The translations under genes and the position numbers were made by a program. 5,686 nt of DNA from Collinsella sp. GTDB lineage: Bacteria > Actinomycetota > Coriobacteriia > Coriobacteriales > Coriobacteriaceae. Below the pieces are notes generated by a model. The model searched no databases and was not told where the DNA came from. It was given only the letters and a program-made list of their open reading frames with translations. The stretch covers positions 1 to 5,686 of the forward strand of contig JAIHVJ010000138.1 in assembly GCA_022720335.1 (NCBI GenBank), given 5' to 3'. Positions within the stretch are counted from its first letter, which is position 1; each line of letters opens with the position of its first letter. Of this stretch, positions 1-4,976 are shown one piece after another.

Positions 1-1
1 C

Positions 2-112
2 GGTCTCGCCGGCATCGTCGCCGATTCGACCGATGCCTTCGACGTGGTCGACGGACAGCTCACCATCAAGGGTATCTGCGAAATCTACCGCCGCATGCAG
101 GAGCAGGGGTAA
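2..112 (+). CDS. C-terminal end of an unidentified protein (5' truncated)
   Basis: An open frame enters from the left edge and ends at a TAA at 110-112, giving 36 residues that begin GLAGIVADSTDAF and end YRRMQEQG. Codon use is GC-rich and even, like the housekeeping genes further right, so this is probably the true end of a coding sequence rather than a chance frame. I do not recognise the family from this tail, which contains no diagnostic motif. It converges on the minus-strand ATPase gene, with palindrome A (160-204) lying between the two stop codons. No GC-rich intrinsic terminator follows it. The identity needs the sequence to the left of the window. Confidence 0.6.
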   Translation, partial: GLAGIVADSTDAFDVVDGQLTIKGICEIYRRMQEQG

Positions 113-159
113 GGCGGGGTTTAAGTCGAGCGCGAGCGGCGAACTAGGCAACGCATCGG

Positions 160-204
160 TCCTATTCCTCAAAATCGAAATTTTTTCGTTTTTGAGGAAT
201 AGGA
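160..204. repeat. Palindrome A (copy 1 of a 41-bp palindrome family)
   Basis: Two 21-nt arms (160-180 and 184-204) pair at 20 of 21 positions around a TTT loop. The family core is 162-202. It starts CTATTCCTCAAAA, ends with the exact reverse complement TTTTGAGGAATAG, and has a 15-nt centre (175-189). Two further copies with identical outer arms and identical length lie at 1324-1364 and 1410-1450. This copy sits 7 nt after the TAG stop (212-214) of the minus-strand ATPase gene. The outer stem is AT-rich and no T-tract follows it, so it is not a typical intrinsic terminator, although a transcript could fold here. It could be a protein-binding site, a REP-like repeat or a recombination site. Confidence 0.9.
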
Positions 205-211
205 CTTTCTG

Positions 212-1297
212 CTAGGCCTCGCCGCACAGCCACCTCGCCAGGTCCACAATCTGCACCCCATTGCGGTCCGTGGCCTCGTGATGCGTGCGGGCGAGAATCA
301 TCTTGGGGTACGCGTCGCCAATGCTCAGCAGTGGTGAAATCTCGCGTTCAAATGTCTTATCCGAGCTGATGTCGTCGCTCACCTGAATGTAGAGCTTCTC
401 GCTTCGCTTGATTGCCACAAAGTCTATTTCCTTTTTATAGAGCACACCGACGTATACCTCATATCCGCGGCGCAGCAGCTCGATTGCCACCATGTTCTCG
501 TACACGCGACCCCAGTCCATATCGCGTGTACCGAGCAGTGCGTATTTGAACGCGTGGTCTGCCAGGTAATACTTCTCGCCGCTCTTAAGGTATTTCTTGC
601 CGCGAATGTCATATCGACGAACTTTATAGAAGGCAAACGCATCGCACAGGTACCCCATGTACGCACCGACCGTCTTGTTCGTTATCTTTAGCCCATCCGC
701 GTTCAAAACATCCGTAATGTTGCGCGCCGACGTTATGTTGGAGACGTTGTCCATCATGTAATCGGCAATGCGCAGCAGCGCCGATTCGTTTCTCACGTTA
801 TGCCGCTGCACGATATCTCTCACAATGAGCGTCTTAAAGACGTAGGAGCGATACTCTTCAAACGAGAATGGGAAAACCTCGATCTCGAACGTGCGCCCCG
901 TAAAGAGCGTCGACAGGTCGCTTGACAGCAAAAAGGCGTTCGATCCGGTAATGAAAATATCGTACTGCTCGGATGCATGGAGGCTGTTGATCGCGCGTTC
1001 AAAGCCGTCGCACATCTGAACCTCGTCGATAAGCAGGAAGTTTTGCTTGTCGGACACTCGATGCTCTTTTACATAGGCGAGCAGGGCATGATATTCGAGC
1101 AGGCTCTCGAACTCGTCGAGGTTGTAATTGATATGGATGACATTCGAATTGGACAGATTTACCTCCACGTAATCGCGGAGGGCCTCGAGCAATTTTGACT
1201 TACCGCTACGGCGAATGCCCGTTATGACCTTGATATCCGGCACGCCAATAAGGCTCGTCAACGTGTCCATATATGACGTTCTATTGATGAGTTTCAT
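212..1297 (-). CDS. AAA ATPase with C-terminal DUF4143-type domain (COG1373-like)
   Basis: This 361-residue protein belongs by motif pattern to the AAA_14 plus DUF4143 family, whose cellular role is not established. A P-loop GIRRSGKS (27-34) follows a short beta strand. The Walker B is FLLIDE (87-92), followed by VQ, and a sensor-like ITGSN lies at 116-120, followed by the family-typical LSTLFTGR (128-135) and FPFSFEEY (142-149). A region near 175-245 resembles a winged-helix linker. The C-terminal part (about 262-361) resembles a PD-(D/E)XK nuclease fold, with VYENMVAIEL (265-274), EIDFV (290-294) and YIQV (303-306). The last has Gln where active nucleases usually have the E of ExK, so catalysis is doubtful. 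No signal peptide or membrane segment is visible. The start is supported by AGGGAGG (1303-1309) with a 5-nt spacer. The gene is less GC-rich than its neighbours and is bracketed by three copies of one palindrome, suggesting acquired DNA. The family call is firm; the function is unknown. Confidence 0.88.
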   Translation of the reverse strand: MKLINRTSYMDTLTSLIGVPDIKVITGIRRSGKSKLLEALRDYVEVNLSNSNVIHINYNLDEFESLLEYHALLAYVKEHRVSDKQNFLLIDEVQMCDGFERAINSLHASEQYDIFITGSNAFLLSSDLSTLFTGRTFEIEVFPFSFEEYRSYVFKTLIVRDIVQRHNVRNESALLRIADYMMDNVSNITSARNITDVLNADGLKITNKTVGAYMGYLCDAFAFYKVRRYDIRGKKYLKSGEKYYLADHAFKYALLGTRDMDWGRVYENMVAIELLRRGYEVYVGVLYKKEIDFVAIKRSEKLYIQVSDDISSDKTFEREISPLLSIGDAYPKMILARTHHEATDRNGVQIVDLARWLCGEA

Positions 1298-1302
1298 TGG
1301 TG

Positions 1303-1309
1303 CCTCCCT
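1303..1309 (-). promoter_or_regulatory. Ribosome binding site of the ATPase gene
   Basis: On the minus strand AGGGAGG is followed by the 5-nt spacer CACCA... to the ATG at 1297-1295. It fixes the start codon of the ATPase/DUF4143 gene. It lies between that ATG and the first upstream palindrome, which begins at 1324. Confidence 0.75.
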
Positions 1310-1323
1310 GCGGTCTTCTATCG

Positions 1324-1364
1324 CTATTCCTCAAAAACGAAAATTATTCAGTTTTGAGGAATAG
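1324..1364. repeat. Palindrome B (copy 2 of the 41-bp family)
   Basis: The outer arms CTATTCCTCAAAA (1324-1336) and TTTTGAGGAATAG (1352-1364) are perfect reverse complements and identical to those of the other two copies. The centre (1337-1351) differs and pairs less well, so over 20-nt arms there are three mismatches. It ends 26 nt before the ATPase start codon on the minus strand. It therefore covers the place where a promoter, an operator or a 5' leader hairpin for that gene would lie. Confidence 0.9.
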
Positions 1365-1409
1365 ACTCTGCAACGAATATACCTCGTTAAAGGCCGAGCT
1401 GGCTTAATT
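1365..1409 (-). promoter_or_regulatory. Spacer between palindromes B and C; possible promoter region of the ATPase gene
   Basis: These 45 nt separate the two upstream palindromes. They contain a small inverted repeat, AACGA (1372-1376) and TCGTT (1384-1388), around an AT-rich heptamer. On the minus strand TATATT (1381-1376) is a five-of-six match to a -10 box, but I see no good -35 at 16-18 nt. A second option is TTGCAG (1373-1368) with AATAAT (1348-1343) inside palindrome B, with a long 19-nt spacer. Neither is convincing alone. The location just upstream of the gene is the main support for a promoter here. Confidence 0.25.
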
Positions 1410-1452
1410 CTATTCCTCAAAATCGAAATATTTTCAATTTTGAGGAATAGAA
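1408..1452. repeat. Palindrome C (copy 3 of the 41-bp family)
   Basis: Arms 1408-1428 and 1432-1452 pair at 20 of 21 positions. The family core is 1410-1450, again 41 bp, with the invariant CTATTCCTCAAAA and its reverse complement at the ends and centre 1423-1437. Its midpoint is 86 bp from that of palindrome B. It lies between the ATPase gene's upstream region and the terminator of the folate gene cluster, and may mark the outer edge of the AT-rich accessory segment. Confidence 0.9.
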
Positions 1453-1478
1453 CCGCGATGCCACCCTGTAGTCGCGTA

Positions 1479-1511
1479 AAGACCCTCCCCGGCACAGCCG
1501 AGGAGGGTCTT
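1479..1511 (-). terminator. Intrinsic terminator of the sirtuin-folate-BPL-like cluster
   Basis: AAGACCCTCC (1479-1488) pairs perfectly with GGAGGGTCTT (1502-1511). An inner CGG/CCG pairing (1490-1492 with 1498-1500) extends the stem after one mismatch, leaving the loop CACAG. It lies 36 nt after the stop codon of the minus-strand BPL-like gene, where a terminator for this gene run is expected. The T-tract on the minus strand is short (TCTTT then ACG). The hairpin could also act weakly on plus-strand transcripts (TCTTGTTGT). Confidence 0.75.
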
Positions 1512-1547
1512 GTTGTCATCGCTATCTTTGAGCGCGGGCGCCTCGCG

Positions 1548-2249
1548 TTACAGTCCGCGAATCCGTACGGCCTCGGGCGGAAACTCCTGCTCGCCGGCAT
1601 CGGTCTTGATGGTCGCGCGACCCCAGATGTCCAGGCCCGCAAACACACCGACCGCAAGCGGCAAACCGCTGGGCGACACCGCCGCGACCTGACGACCCAG
1701 CAGTGGCACCATGTCAAAGTACTCGCCCAGCACCGGAGCCAGCGGGCCGGCGGCGCCCTGCGGCGTGTTGGCGGCAACTGCCCAGGTGTCCACGCGGACC
1801 AGCACGGCGGCGGCCAATGCCTCGATCAGCGCCTCATCTGCCATATCCACGCCAAGCTCACCCAGCGCCGCACGCTCAACATCAACCGTCACCGCGGCAA
1901 ACATACCCGCGGCACCGGCACCGCCGTTCACGGCAACGCGCGCGAGTGACGTCTCAAACGCAGGCGCACCGCACACGATATCGCTCGGCCACTGGATACC
2001 CACCTTACCGGCAAGGCCCAACCCCGGCGTCGAAGCCGTGCCCACGAGCGCGTCCATCATGCCCATCGCGGCCACAAACGGCAGGCCGTGGAAGGCATGC
2101 ATGTTCACATCCGGGCGCACGACCAGCGAAAACGTCAACGACGCCTCGCCCGCGCTCCAAGCGCACCAGCCCGCGGACGCACCCTCGCGGCCCGCGTCAC
2201 GCGCGGCGTCAAGCTCGGTACCGGCGGCAACAGCATTCATCTCGATCAT
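1548..2249 (-). CDS. Diverged biotin-protein-ligase-like protein
   Basis: This 233-residue, Ala-rich protein follows the overall plan of a BPL/LplA catalytic domain plus the small C-terminal BPL domain. FSLVVRP (40-46) matches the strand after the biotin loop, QWPSDIV (86-92) matches the family's KWPNDL motif, and LLGRQV (183-188) with GVFAGLDIWGRA (201-212) matches the C-terminal SH3-like domain. Two hallmarks are missing. There is no GRGRRGR biotinyl-AMP loop (only GREGASAGWCAW at 20-31), and the Lys of the usual KxxGIL motif after WPND is not found (the stretch there is GAPAFETSLARV). No DNA-binding domain precedes it. It may bind a ligand without ligating biotin, or be a decayed enzyme. 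Its ATG directly follows the TAG of the folate gene (TAGATG) with no strong ribosome site, so translation is probably coupled; a second ATG lies at codon 4. The fold call is moderately sure and activity is doubtful. Confidence 0.6.
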   Translation of the reverse strand: MIEMNAVAAGTELDAARDAGREGASAGWCAWSAGEASLTFSLVVRPDVNMHAFHGLPFVAAMGMMDALVGTASTPGLGLAGKVGIQWPSDIVCGAPAFETSLARVAVNGGAGAAGMFAAVTVDVERAALGELGVDMADEALIEALAAAVLVRVDTWAVAANTPQGAAGPLAPVLGEYFDMVPLLGRQVAAVSPSGLPLAVGVFAGLDIWGRATIKTDAGEQEFPPEAVRIRGL

Positions 2250-3992
2250 CTACATACGCCCCAATTCGCCCACGATATGGCCCACGCGGTCCTCGGGCTC
2301 CTTGACCTCGACGCCGTTGTAGCGGAAGAACCGCGCCGGGTCGTGCATCAAGTCCTCAAGCGGCACCAGCACAAAATCGCGCTCGCCGATCAGTGGATGC
2401 GGCAGGCGCAGCTTTTTGCCGCCGTGGGTCTCGCCGTCCATCCACAGCAGGTCCAGGTCGATGGTGCGCGGACCGTTGGCCTTGGCCTTTTTGGAGCGGT
2501 CGCGCCCCAGCTCGGCCTCGATCTTCATGAGCTCGTCGAGCAGCACCAACGGCGCCAGCTCGGTCTTGATCTCGATGACGGCGTTGGCAAACGCGTCCTG
2601 GCGCGTCTCGTAGGCAGGCTCGCTCTCGTAGATCTTGGAGGAGTTGGACACGCAGGTGAGTGGAATCTCGGCGATCATGTCGCGTGCGGCGCGGATGTTG
2701 TCGCAGCGATGCCCCAGGTTAGAGCCCACGGCCACAAACGCGCGGCGCGGCTGCGGCTTGGCAACCGCCCAGTAGCCGTTCAGGAACTGCGCAAAACCCG
2801 CGGCGTCGTGCACGCGCACGATGTTGGCACCGGCCTGGATGGCGCCCAGGCACACGCCAAACGTAGCGGCATCGCGCTCGGCGGCCTCGGTCACGCCCGA
2901 GACGGCGCCCACAAAGCGCTTGCGTGATACGGCGCACATGAGCGGATAGCCCAGTGACGCCATCTTGGCAGTCTCGCGCTGGATGACGATGTCCTCGTTG
3001 GCCGTCTTGCCAAAGCCCGGACCGGGATCGATGCAGATGCGGTCGCGCGACACGCCGGCGTGGATGAGCGCGCGGGCCTGGTCGGACAGAAAGCCCATGA
3101 CGCGGCGCATGATGGGCGCCGAATCGGGCAGGGTGAAGCGGCGGAGCTGCGAGGTGGGCACGTAGGCTTCCTCGCGGCGGGCGCTGCGGCGCATCATGGC
3201 GGCCAGGCGGTCATTGGGCTCCGATGCGGCCTCGGTGGCTGCGGGCGCGGCCTCGGGCGCGGGCGCGACGGTCTCGGCTGCAGCAGCCTGCTCGGCGGCC
3301 GGCGTCTCCTGCTCGCTTGCAGGCTCGGACGTGGGCTCCGGTTCACCAAACGGCAACGAGGGCTGCACCACGCCGCCCGGAAGCTTGGCCTCCGGCTTAG
3401 GCTCGCCCAGCAACTTGCCGCGACGGCGGCGAGCCGGCTTCTCGGCCTCACGCGCGGCCTCGGCAGCCGCCTCGCGCGCCTTCTCGGCAACAAACGCCGC
3501 TGCCGAGGTATCGAGCTGCACCGTTGCGTGCGTGCGGGTAGGCGCGACGACCTCGCCGGCATGCATCACGATGACGCCGCAGGTGCTCGTCTTAACAAAC
3601 TCGACCATCTTGGGGTCGGTGAAGCCGGTCACGTCGTTGACGATCGAGGCGCCGCAGCGCACGGCCGCCTTGGCAACCGCCACATGACGCGTGTCGATCG
3701 AGACGATGGCGCCCTCCTTGGCCAGCGCGCGCACCACGGGCAGCACGCGGCGAGCCTCCTCGTCGGGATTGACCGGGGTAAAGCCGGGGCGCGTAGACTC
3801 GCCGCCCACGTCGATGATGTCGGCGCCGGCGTCGAGCATCGCCAGGCCATACTCGATCGCGGCATCCGGGTCGAAGTGCTCCCCGCCATCGCTAAACGAA
3901 TCGGGCGTCACGTTGAGGACGCCCATGATGCGCGGACGGTCAAAGCTGAGCTCATACTTTCCGCACCGCCATGTCTTGCTGTCGTTCGCCAT
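2250..3992 (-). CDS. folP: Bifunctional dihydropteroate synthase-HPPK (DHPS N-terminal, HPPK C-terminal)
   Basis: This 580-residue cytosolic folate enzyme fuses the product of folP (N-terminal) to that of folK (C-terminal). DHPS condenses 6-hydroxymethyl-dihydropterin pyrophosphate with p-aminobenzoate and is the sulfonamide target. Its motifs are NVTPDSFSDGG (27-37), DVGGESTRPG (61-70), SIDT (98-101), NDVTG (119-123), IDPGPGFGKT (321-330), SRKRFVG (356-362) and RVHD (393-396). HPPK transfers pyrophosphate from ATP to hydroxymethyl-dihydropterin. It occupies about 417-555, with GSNLG (423-427), GPRTIDLDLL (507-516, two metal-binding Asp), LPHP (530-533) and ERDFVLVPL (537-545). All signature residues I can check are present, so both halves look active. 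The DHPS core is interrupted by about 140 residues of Ala/Glu/Pro-rich sequence (about 150-290). The start at 3992 is chosen because AGGAGG (3999-4004) lies 6 nt upstream. The ATG at 3998 abuts that site, and a longer frame starting at 4403 would run through the sirtuin gene. Confidence 0.95.
   Translation of the reverse strand: MANDSKTWRCGKYELSFDRPRIMGVLNVTPDSFSDGGEHFDPDAAIEYGLAMLDAGADIIDVGGESTRPGFTPVNPDEEARRVLPVVRALAKEGAIVSIDTRHVAVAKAAVRCGASIVNDVTGFTDPKMVEFVKTSTCGVIVMHAGEVVAPTRTHATVQLDTSAAAFVAEKAREAAAEAAREAEKPARRRRGKLLGEPKPEAKLPGGVVQPSLPFGEPEPTSEPASEQETPAAEQAAAAETVAPAPEAAPAATEAASEPNDRLAAMMRRSARREEAYVPTSQLRRFTLPDSAPIMRRVMGFLSDQARALIHAGVSRDRICIDPGPGFGKTANEDIVIQRETAKMASLGYPLMCAVSRKRFVGAVSGVTEAAERDAATFGVCLGAIQAGANIVRVHDAAGFAQFLNGYWAVAKPQPRRAFVAVGSNLGHRCDNIRAARDMIAEIPLTCVSNSSKIYESEPAYETRQDAFANAVIEIKTELAPLVLLDELMKIEAELGRDRSKKAKANGPRTIDLDLLWMDGETHGGKKLRLPHPLIGERDFVLVPLEDLMHDPARFFRYNGVEVKEPEDRVGHIVGELGRM
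3123..3545 (-). other. Low-complexity insertion within the DHPS domain
   Basis: This part encodes about residues 150-290 of the DHPS-HPPK protein. It lies between the VMH strand end (142-144) and the helix that starts near IMRRVMGFL (294-302), where ordinary DHPS enzymes have only a short loop and helix. It contains an Ala/Glu-rich stretch that is probably helical (162-186), a basic patch RRRRGK (188-193), a Pro/Glu/Ala-rich stretch that is probably disordered (196-258), and a charged segment MMRRSARREE (266-275). The DNA is correspondingly repetitive in GCC/GAG-type codons. The reading frame stays open throughout and motifs resume correctly after it, so it is a real insertion rather than a frameshift. 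Confidence 0.85.
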
Positions 3993-3998
3993 GAACAT

Positions 3999-4004
3999 CC
4001 TCCT
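3999..4004 (-). promoter_or_regulatory. Ribosome binding site deciding the folP-folK start
   Basis: On the minus strand a perfect AGGAGG is followed by ATGTTCATG. Only the second ATG (3992-3990) has a workable 6-nt spacing; the first directly touches the site. The protein therefore most likely starts MANDSKTW rather than MFMANDSK. Confidence 0.85.
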
Positions 4005-4014
4005 AAAATGCCCA

Positions 4015-4042
4015 CGCCGCCGAGCTTGGGGAGCTGGCGGCG
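4015..4042 (-). other. GC-rich hairpin in the leader upstream of folP-folK
   Basis: CGCCGCC (4015-4021) pairs perfectly with GGCGGCG (4036-4042). Inside, AGCT (4023-4026) pairs with AGCT (4032-4035) after a single bulged G, leaving a 5-nt loop. On the minus strand it lies between the sirtuin stop codon and the folate gene's ribosome site, ending 10 nt before AGGAGG. A weak TTTT follows 6 nt after the stem. It could attenuate read-through from the sirtuin gene, modulate folate gene translation, or be a chance structure in GC-rich DNA. Confidence 0.5.
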
Positions 4043-4067
4043 GGGTCGCTTTGCACTCAGTCTTTCT

Positions 4068-4098
4068 ATTGTATCCGCGCGCGCGGGCTAGAACGCAA
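4068..4098 (-). promoter_or_regulatory. Possible promoter for folP-folK
   Basis: On the minus strand TACAAT (4073-4068) matches five of six -10 positions and sits in a locally AT-richer patch within GC-rich DNA. The only -35 candidate is TTGCGT (4098-4093), with a long 19-nt spacing and a three-of-six match, overlapping the end of the sirtuin gene. If used, transcription would start near 4061 and place the 4015-4042 hairpin in the folate mRNA leader. Transcription from the sirtuin promoter is the alternative. Confidence 0.35.
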
Positions 4099-4840
4099 AC
4101 GCGGCCGCGATGTCGCAAGAAATCAGCAGGTCGGCATTTGCATCCTGATCGGTGGGAGCAAGGTTGCATATGGCCAGCGTATCGCCGGTAAAGTAACGCG
4201 TAAGGCCTGCCGCCGGATACACCACGAGCGAGGTCCCACCCACAATGAGGGCATCGGCCGCGGCGATGGCGGCAACGGCACCGGTCAACACATGCTCGTC
4301 GAGCGGCTCTTCGTAGAGCACTACATCGGGCTTGATGCGGCCACCGCACGCGGGGCACGCAGGCACGCCCGCGGCATCCTCGTGCTCGCGCGAGCAAATC
4401 CACTCGGCGCTATAGACCGCGCCGCACGACTGGCAAATGTTGCGATGGACCGATCCGTGCAGCTCAAACACTCGCTGTGAGCCGGCCATCTGATGCAGAC
4501 CGTCGATATTTTGCGTCACCACGACGTCGAGCTTGCCGGCGCGCTCCAGCTCGGCCAGCTTGGTGTGGCAGCGGTTGGGTTTAGCGTTGAGCGCGATCAT
4601 CTTGGTGCGGTAAAAGTCGAAGAACTCCGCAGGATGCGCCTCGTAAAAGCTATGCGACAGCATGGTCTCGGGCGGATAGGCAAACTGCTGGTGATACAGG
4701 CCGTCCACGCTGCGGAAATCGGGAATGCCACTTGCCGTGGAAACACCAGCGCCGCCAAAGAAGACCACGCGCTTATGGGTGCCGAACAGCTCCGCCAGCG
4801 CGGCGGAGGCCTGCTTGGGATCCGTTATTGCCTGCGTCAT
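4088..4840 (-). CDS. cobB: Sir2-family NAD-dependent protein deacylase (sirtuin)
   Basis: This 250-residue protein has the full sirtuin pattern. The NAD-binding GGAGVSTASGIPDFR is at 29-43, TQNIDGLH at 109-116, and the catalytic His of HGS at 128. The zinc-binding pairs are CQSC (136-139) and CPAC (162-165), followed by KPDVVLYEE (170-178) and GTSLVVYPA (202-210). It would remove acyl groups from protein lysines using NAD, releasing nicotinamide and O-acyl-ADP-ribose, in the cytoplasm. The sequence near 44-80 does not show a clear Tyr-x-x-Arg pair typical of desuccinylase-type class III enzymes, and the end resembles bacterial class U enzymes, so deacetylation is the likelier activity. The start at 4840 is chosen because GGAGGA (4846-4851) lies 5 nt upstream; an in-frame ATG at 4891 lacks such a site. 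The gene is first in the minus-strand run, 95 bp before folP-folK. The symbol is the common annotation, not proof of orthology with the enteric gene. Confidence 0.95.
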   Translation of the reverse strand: MTQAITDPKQASAALAELFGTHKRVVFFGGAGVSTASGIPDFRSVDGLYHQQFAYPPETMLSHSFYEAHPAEFFDFYRTKMIALNAKPNRCHTKLAELERAGKLDVVVTQNIDGLHQMAGSQRVFELHGSVHRNICQSCGAVYSAEWICSREHEDAAGVPACPACGGRIKPDVVLYEEPLDEHVLTGAVAAIAAADALIVGGTSLVVYPAAGLTRYFTGDTLAICNLAPTDQDANADLLISCDIAAAFAF

Positions 4841-4976
4841 ATGAGTCCTCCGTCCTTGTTGGTCGGGCAGCGTTGGGCGACGTCCCAGCATGCGGCCTTT
4901 GGGTCAGCACGCGCGGTGCCCACCACCGCCCCTGTTGCGCTAATCTTAAGCCTGCCAACCCCGTCGAAAGGACACC
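4841..4976. promoter_or_regulatory. Divergent intergenic region between the sirtuin and exonuclease III genes
   Basis: These 136 bp separate two genes that point away from each other, so both promoters should lie here. The only AT-rich patch is around 4941-4950 (TAATCTTAAG), which offers TAATCT on the plus strand and TAAGAT on the minus strand as weak -10 boxes. I find no good -35 partner for either. GAAAGGA (4966-4972) is the plus-strand ribosome site for the exonuclease gene, 4 nt before its ATG. Confidence 0.35.
4846..4851 (-). promoter_or_regulatory. Ribosome binding site of the sirtuin gene
   Basis: GGAGGA on the minus strand is followed by CTCAT and then the ATG at 4840-4838. This favours the start at MTQAITDPK over the in-frame ATG 51 nt upstream. 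Confidence 0.75.

Noticed and set aside
160..204. Palindrome A as a classical intrinsic terminator
   Set aside because: The stem is AT-rich and no T-tract follows on either strand. The same element also occurs twice upstream of a gene, which a plain terminator would not explain.
160..1452. CRISPR array made of the three repeats
   Set aside because: Only three palindromic copies exist, with one spacer of 45 bp and another of over 1.1 kb containing a gene. There is no cas gene.
160..1452. Insertion sequence with palindromes as terminal inverted repeats
   Set aside because: The encoded protein is an ATPase/DUF4143 without transposase motifs, each repeat is itself palindromic, and I see no flanking target duplication.
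1440..2322. Plus-strand and minus-strand open frames over the BPL-like gene and terminator
   Set aside because: Their products are Arg/Pro/Ser-rich with no recognisable domain, and they run through the terminator hairpin or palindromes. The BPL-like frame is the only one with family motifs.
2088..4091. Long plus-strand open frames (2088-2927 and 3060-4091)
   Set aside because: These are antisense to the DHPS-HPPK gene, have low-complexity His/Arg/Gly-rich products without motifs and lack ribosome sites. They are typical shadows in GC-rich DNA.
3993..4403. N-terminal extension of the folate protein to an ATG at 4403
   Set aside because: It would overlap the well-supported sirtuin gene by over 300 bases, its sequence is Arg/Cys-rich nonsense, and a perfect ribosome site marks the start at 3992.
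4918..4946. Promoter for exonuclease III with TAATCT as the -10 box
   Set aside because: No reasonable -35 lies 16-18 nt upstream (the sequence there is GCCCAC), so I did not list it as a separate promoter.
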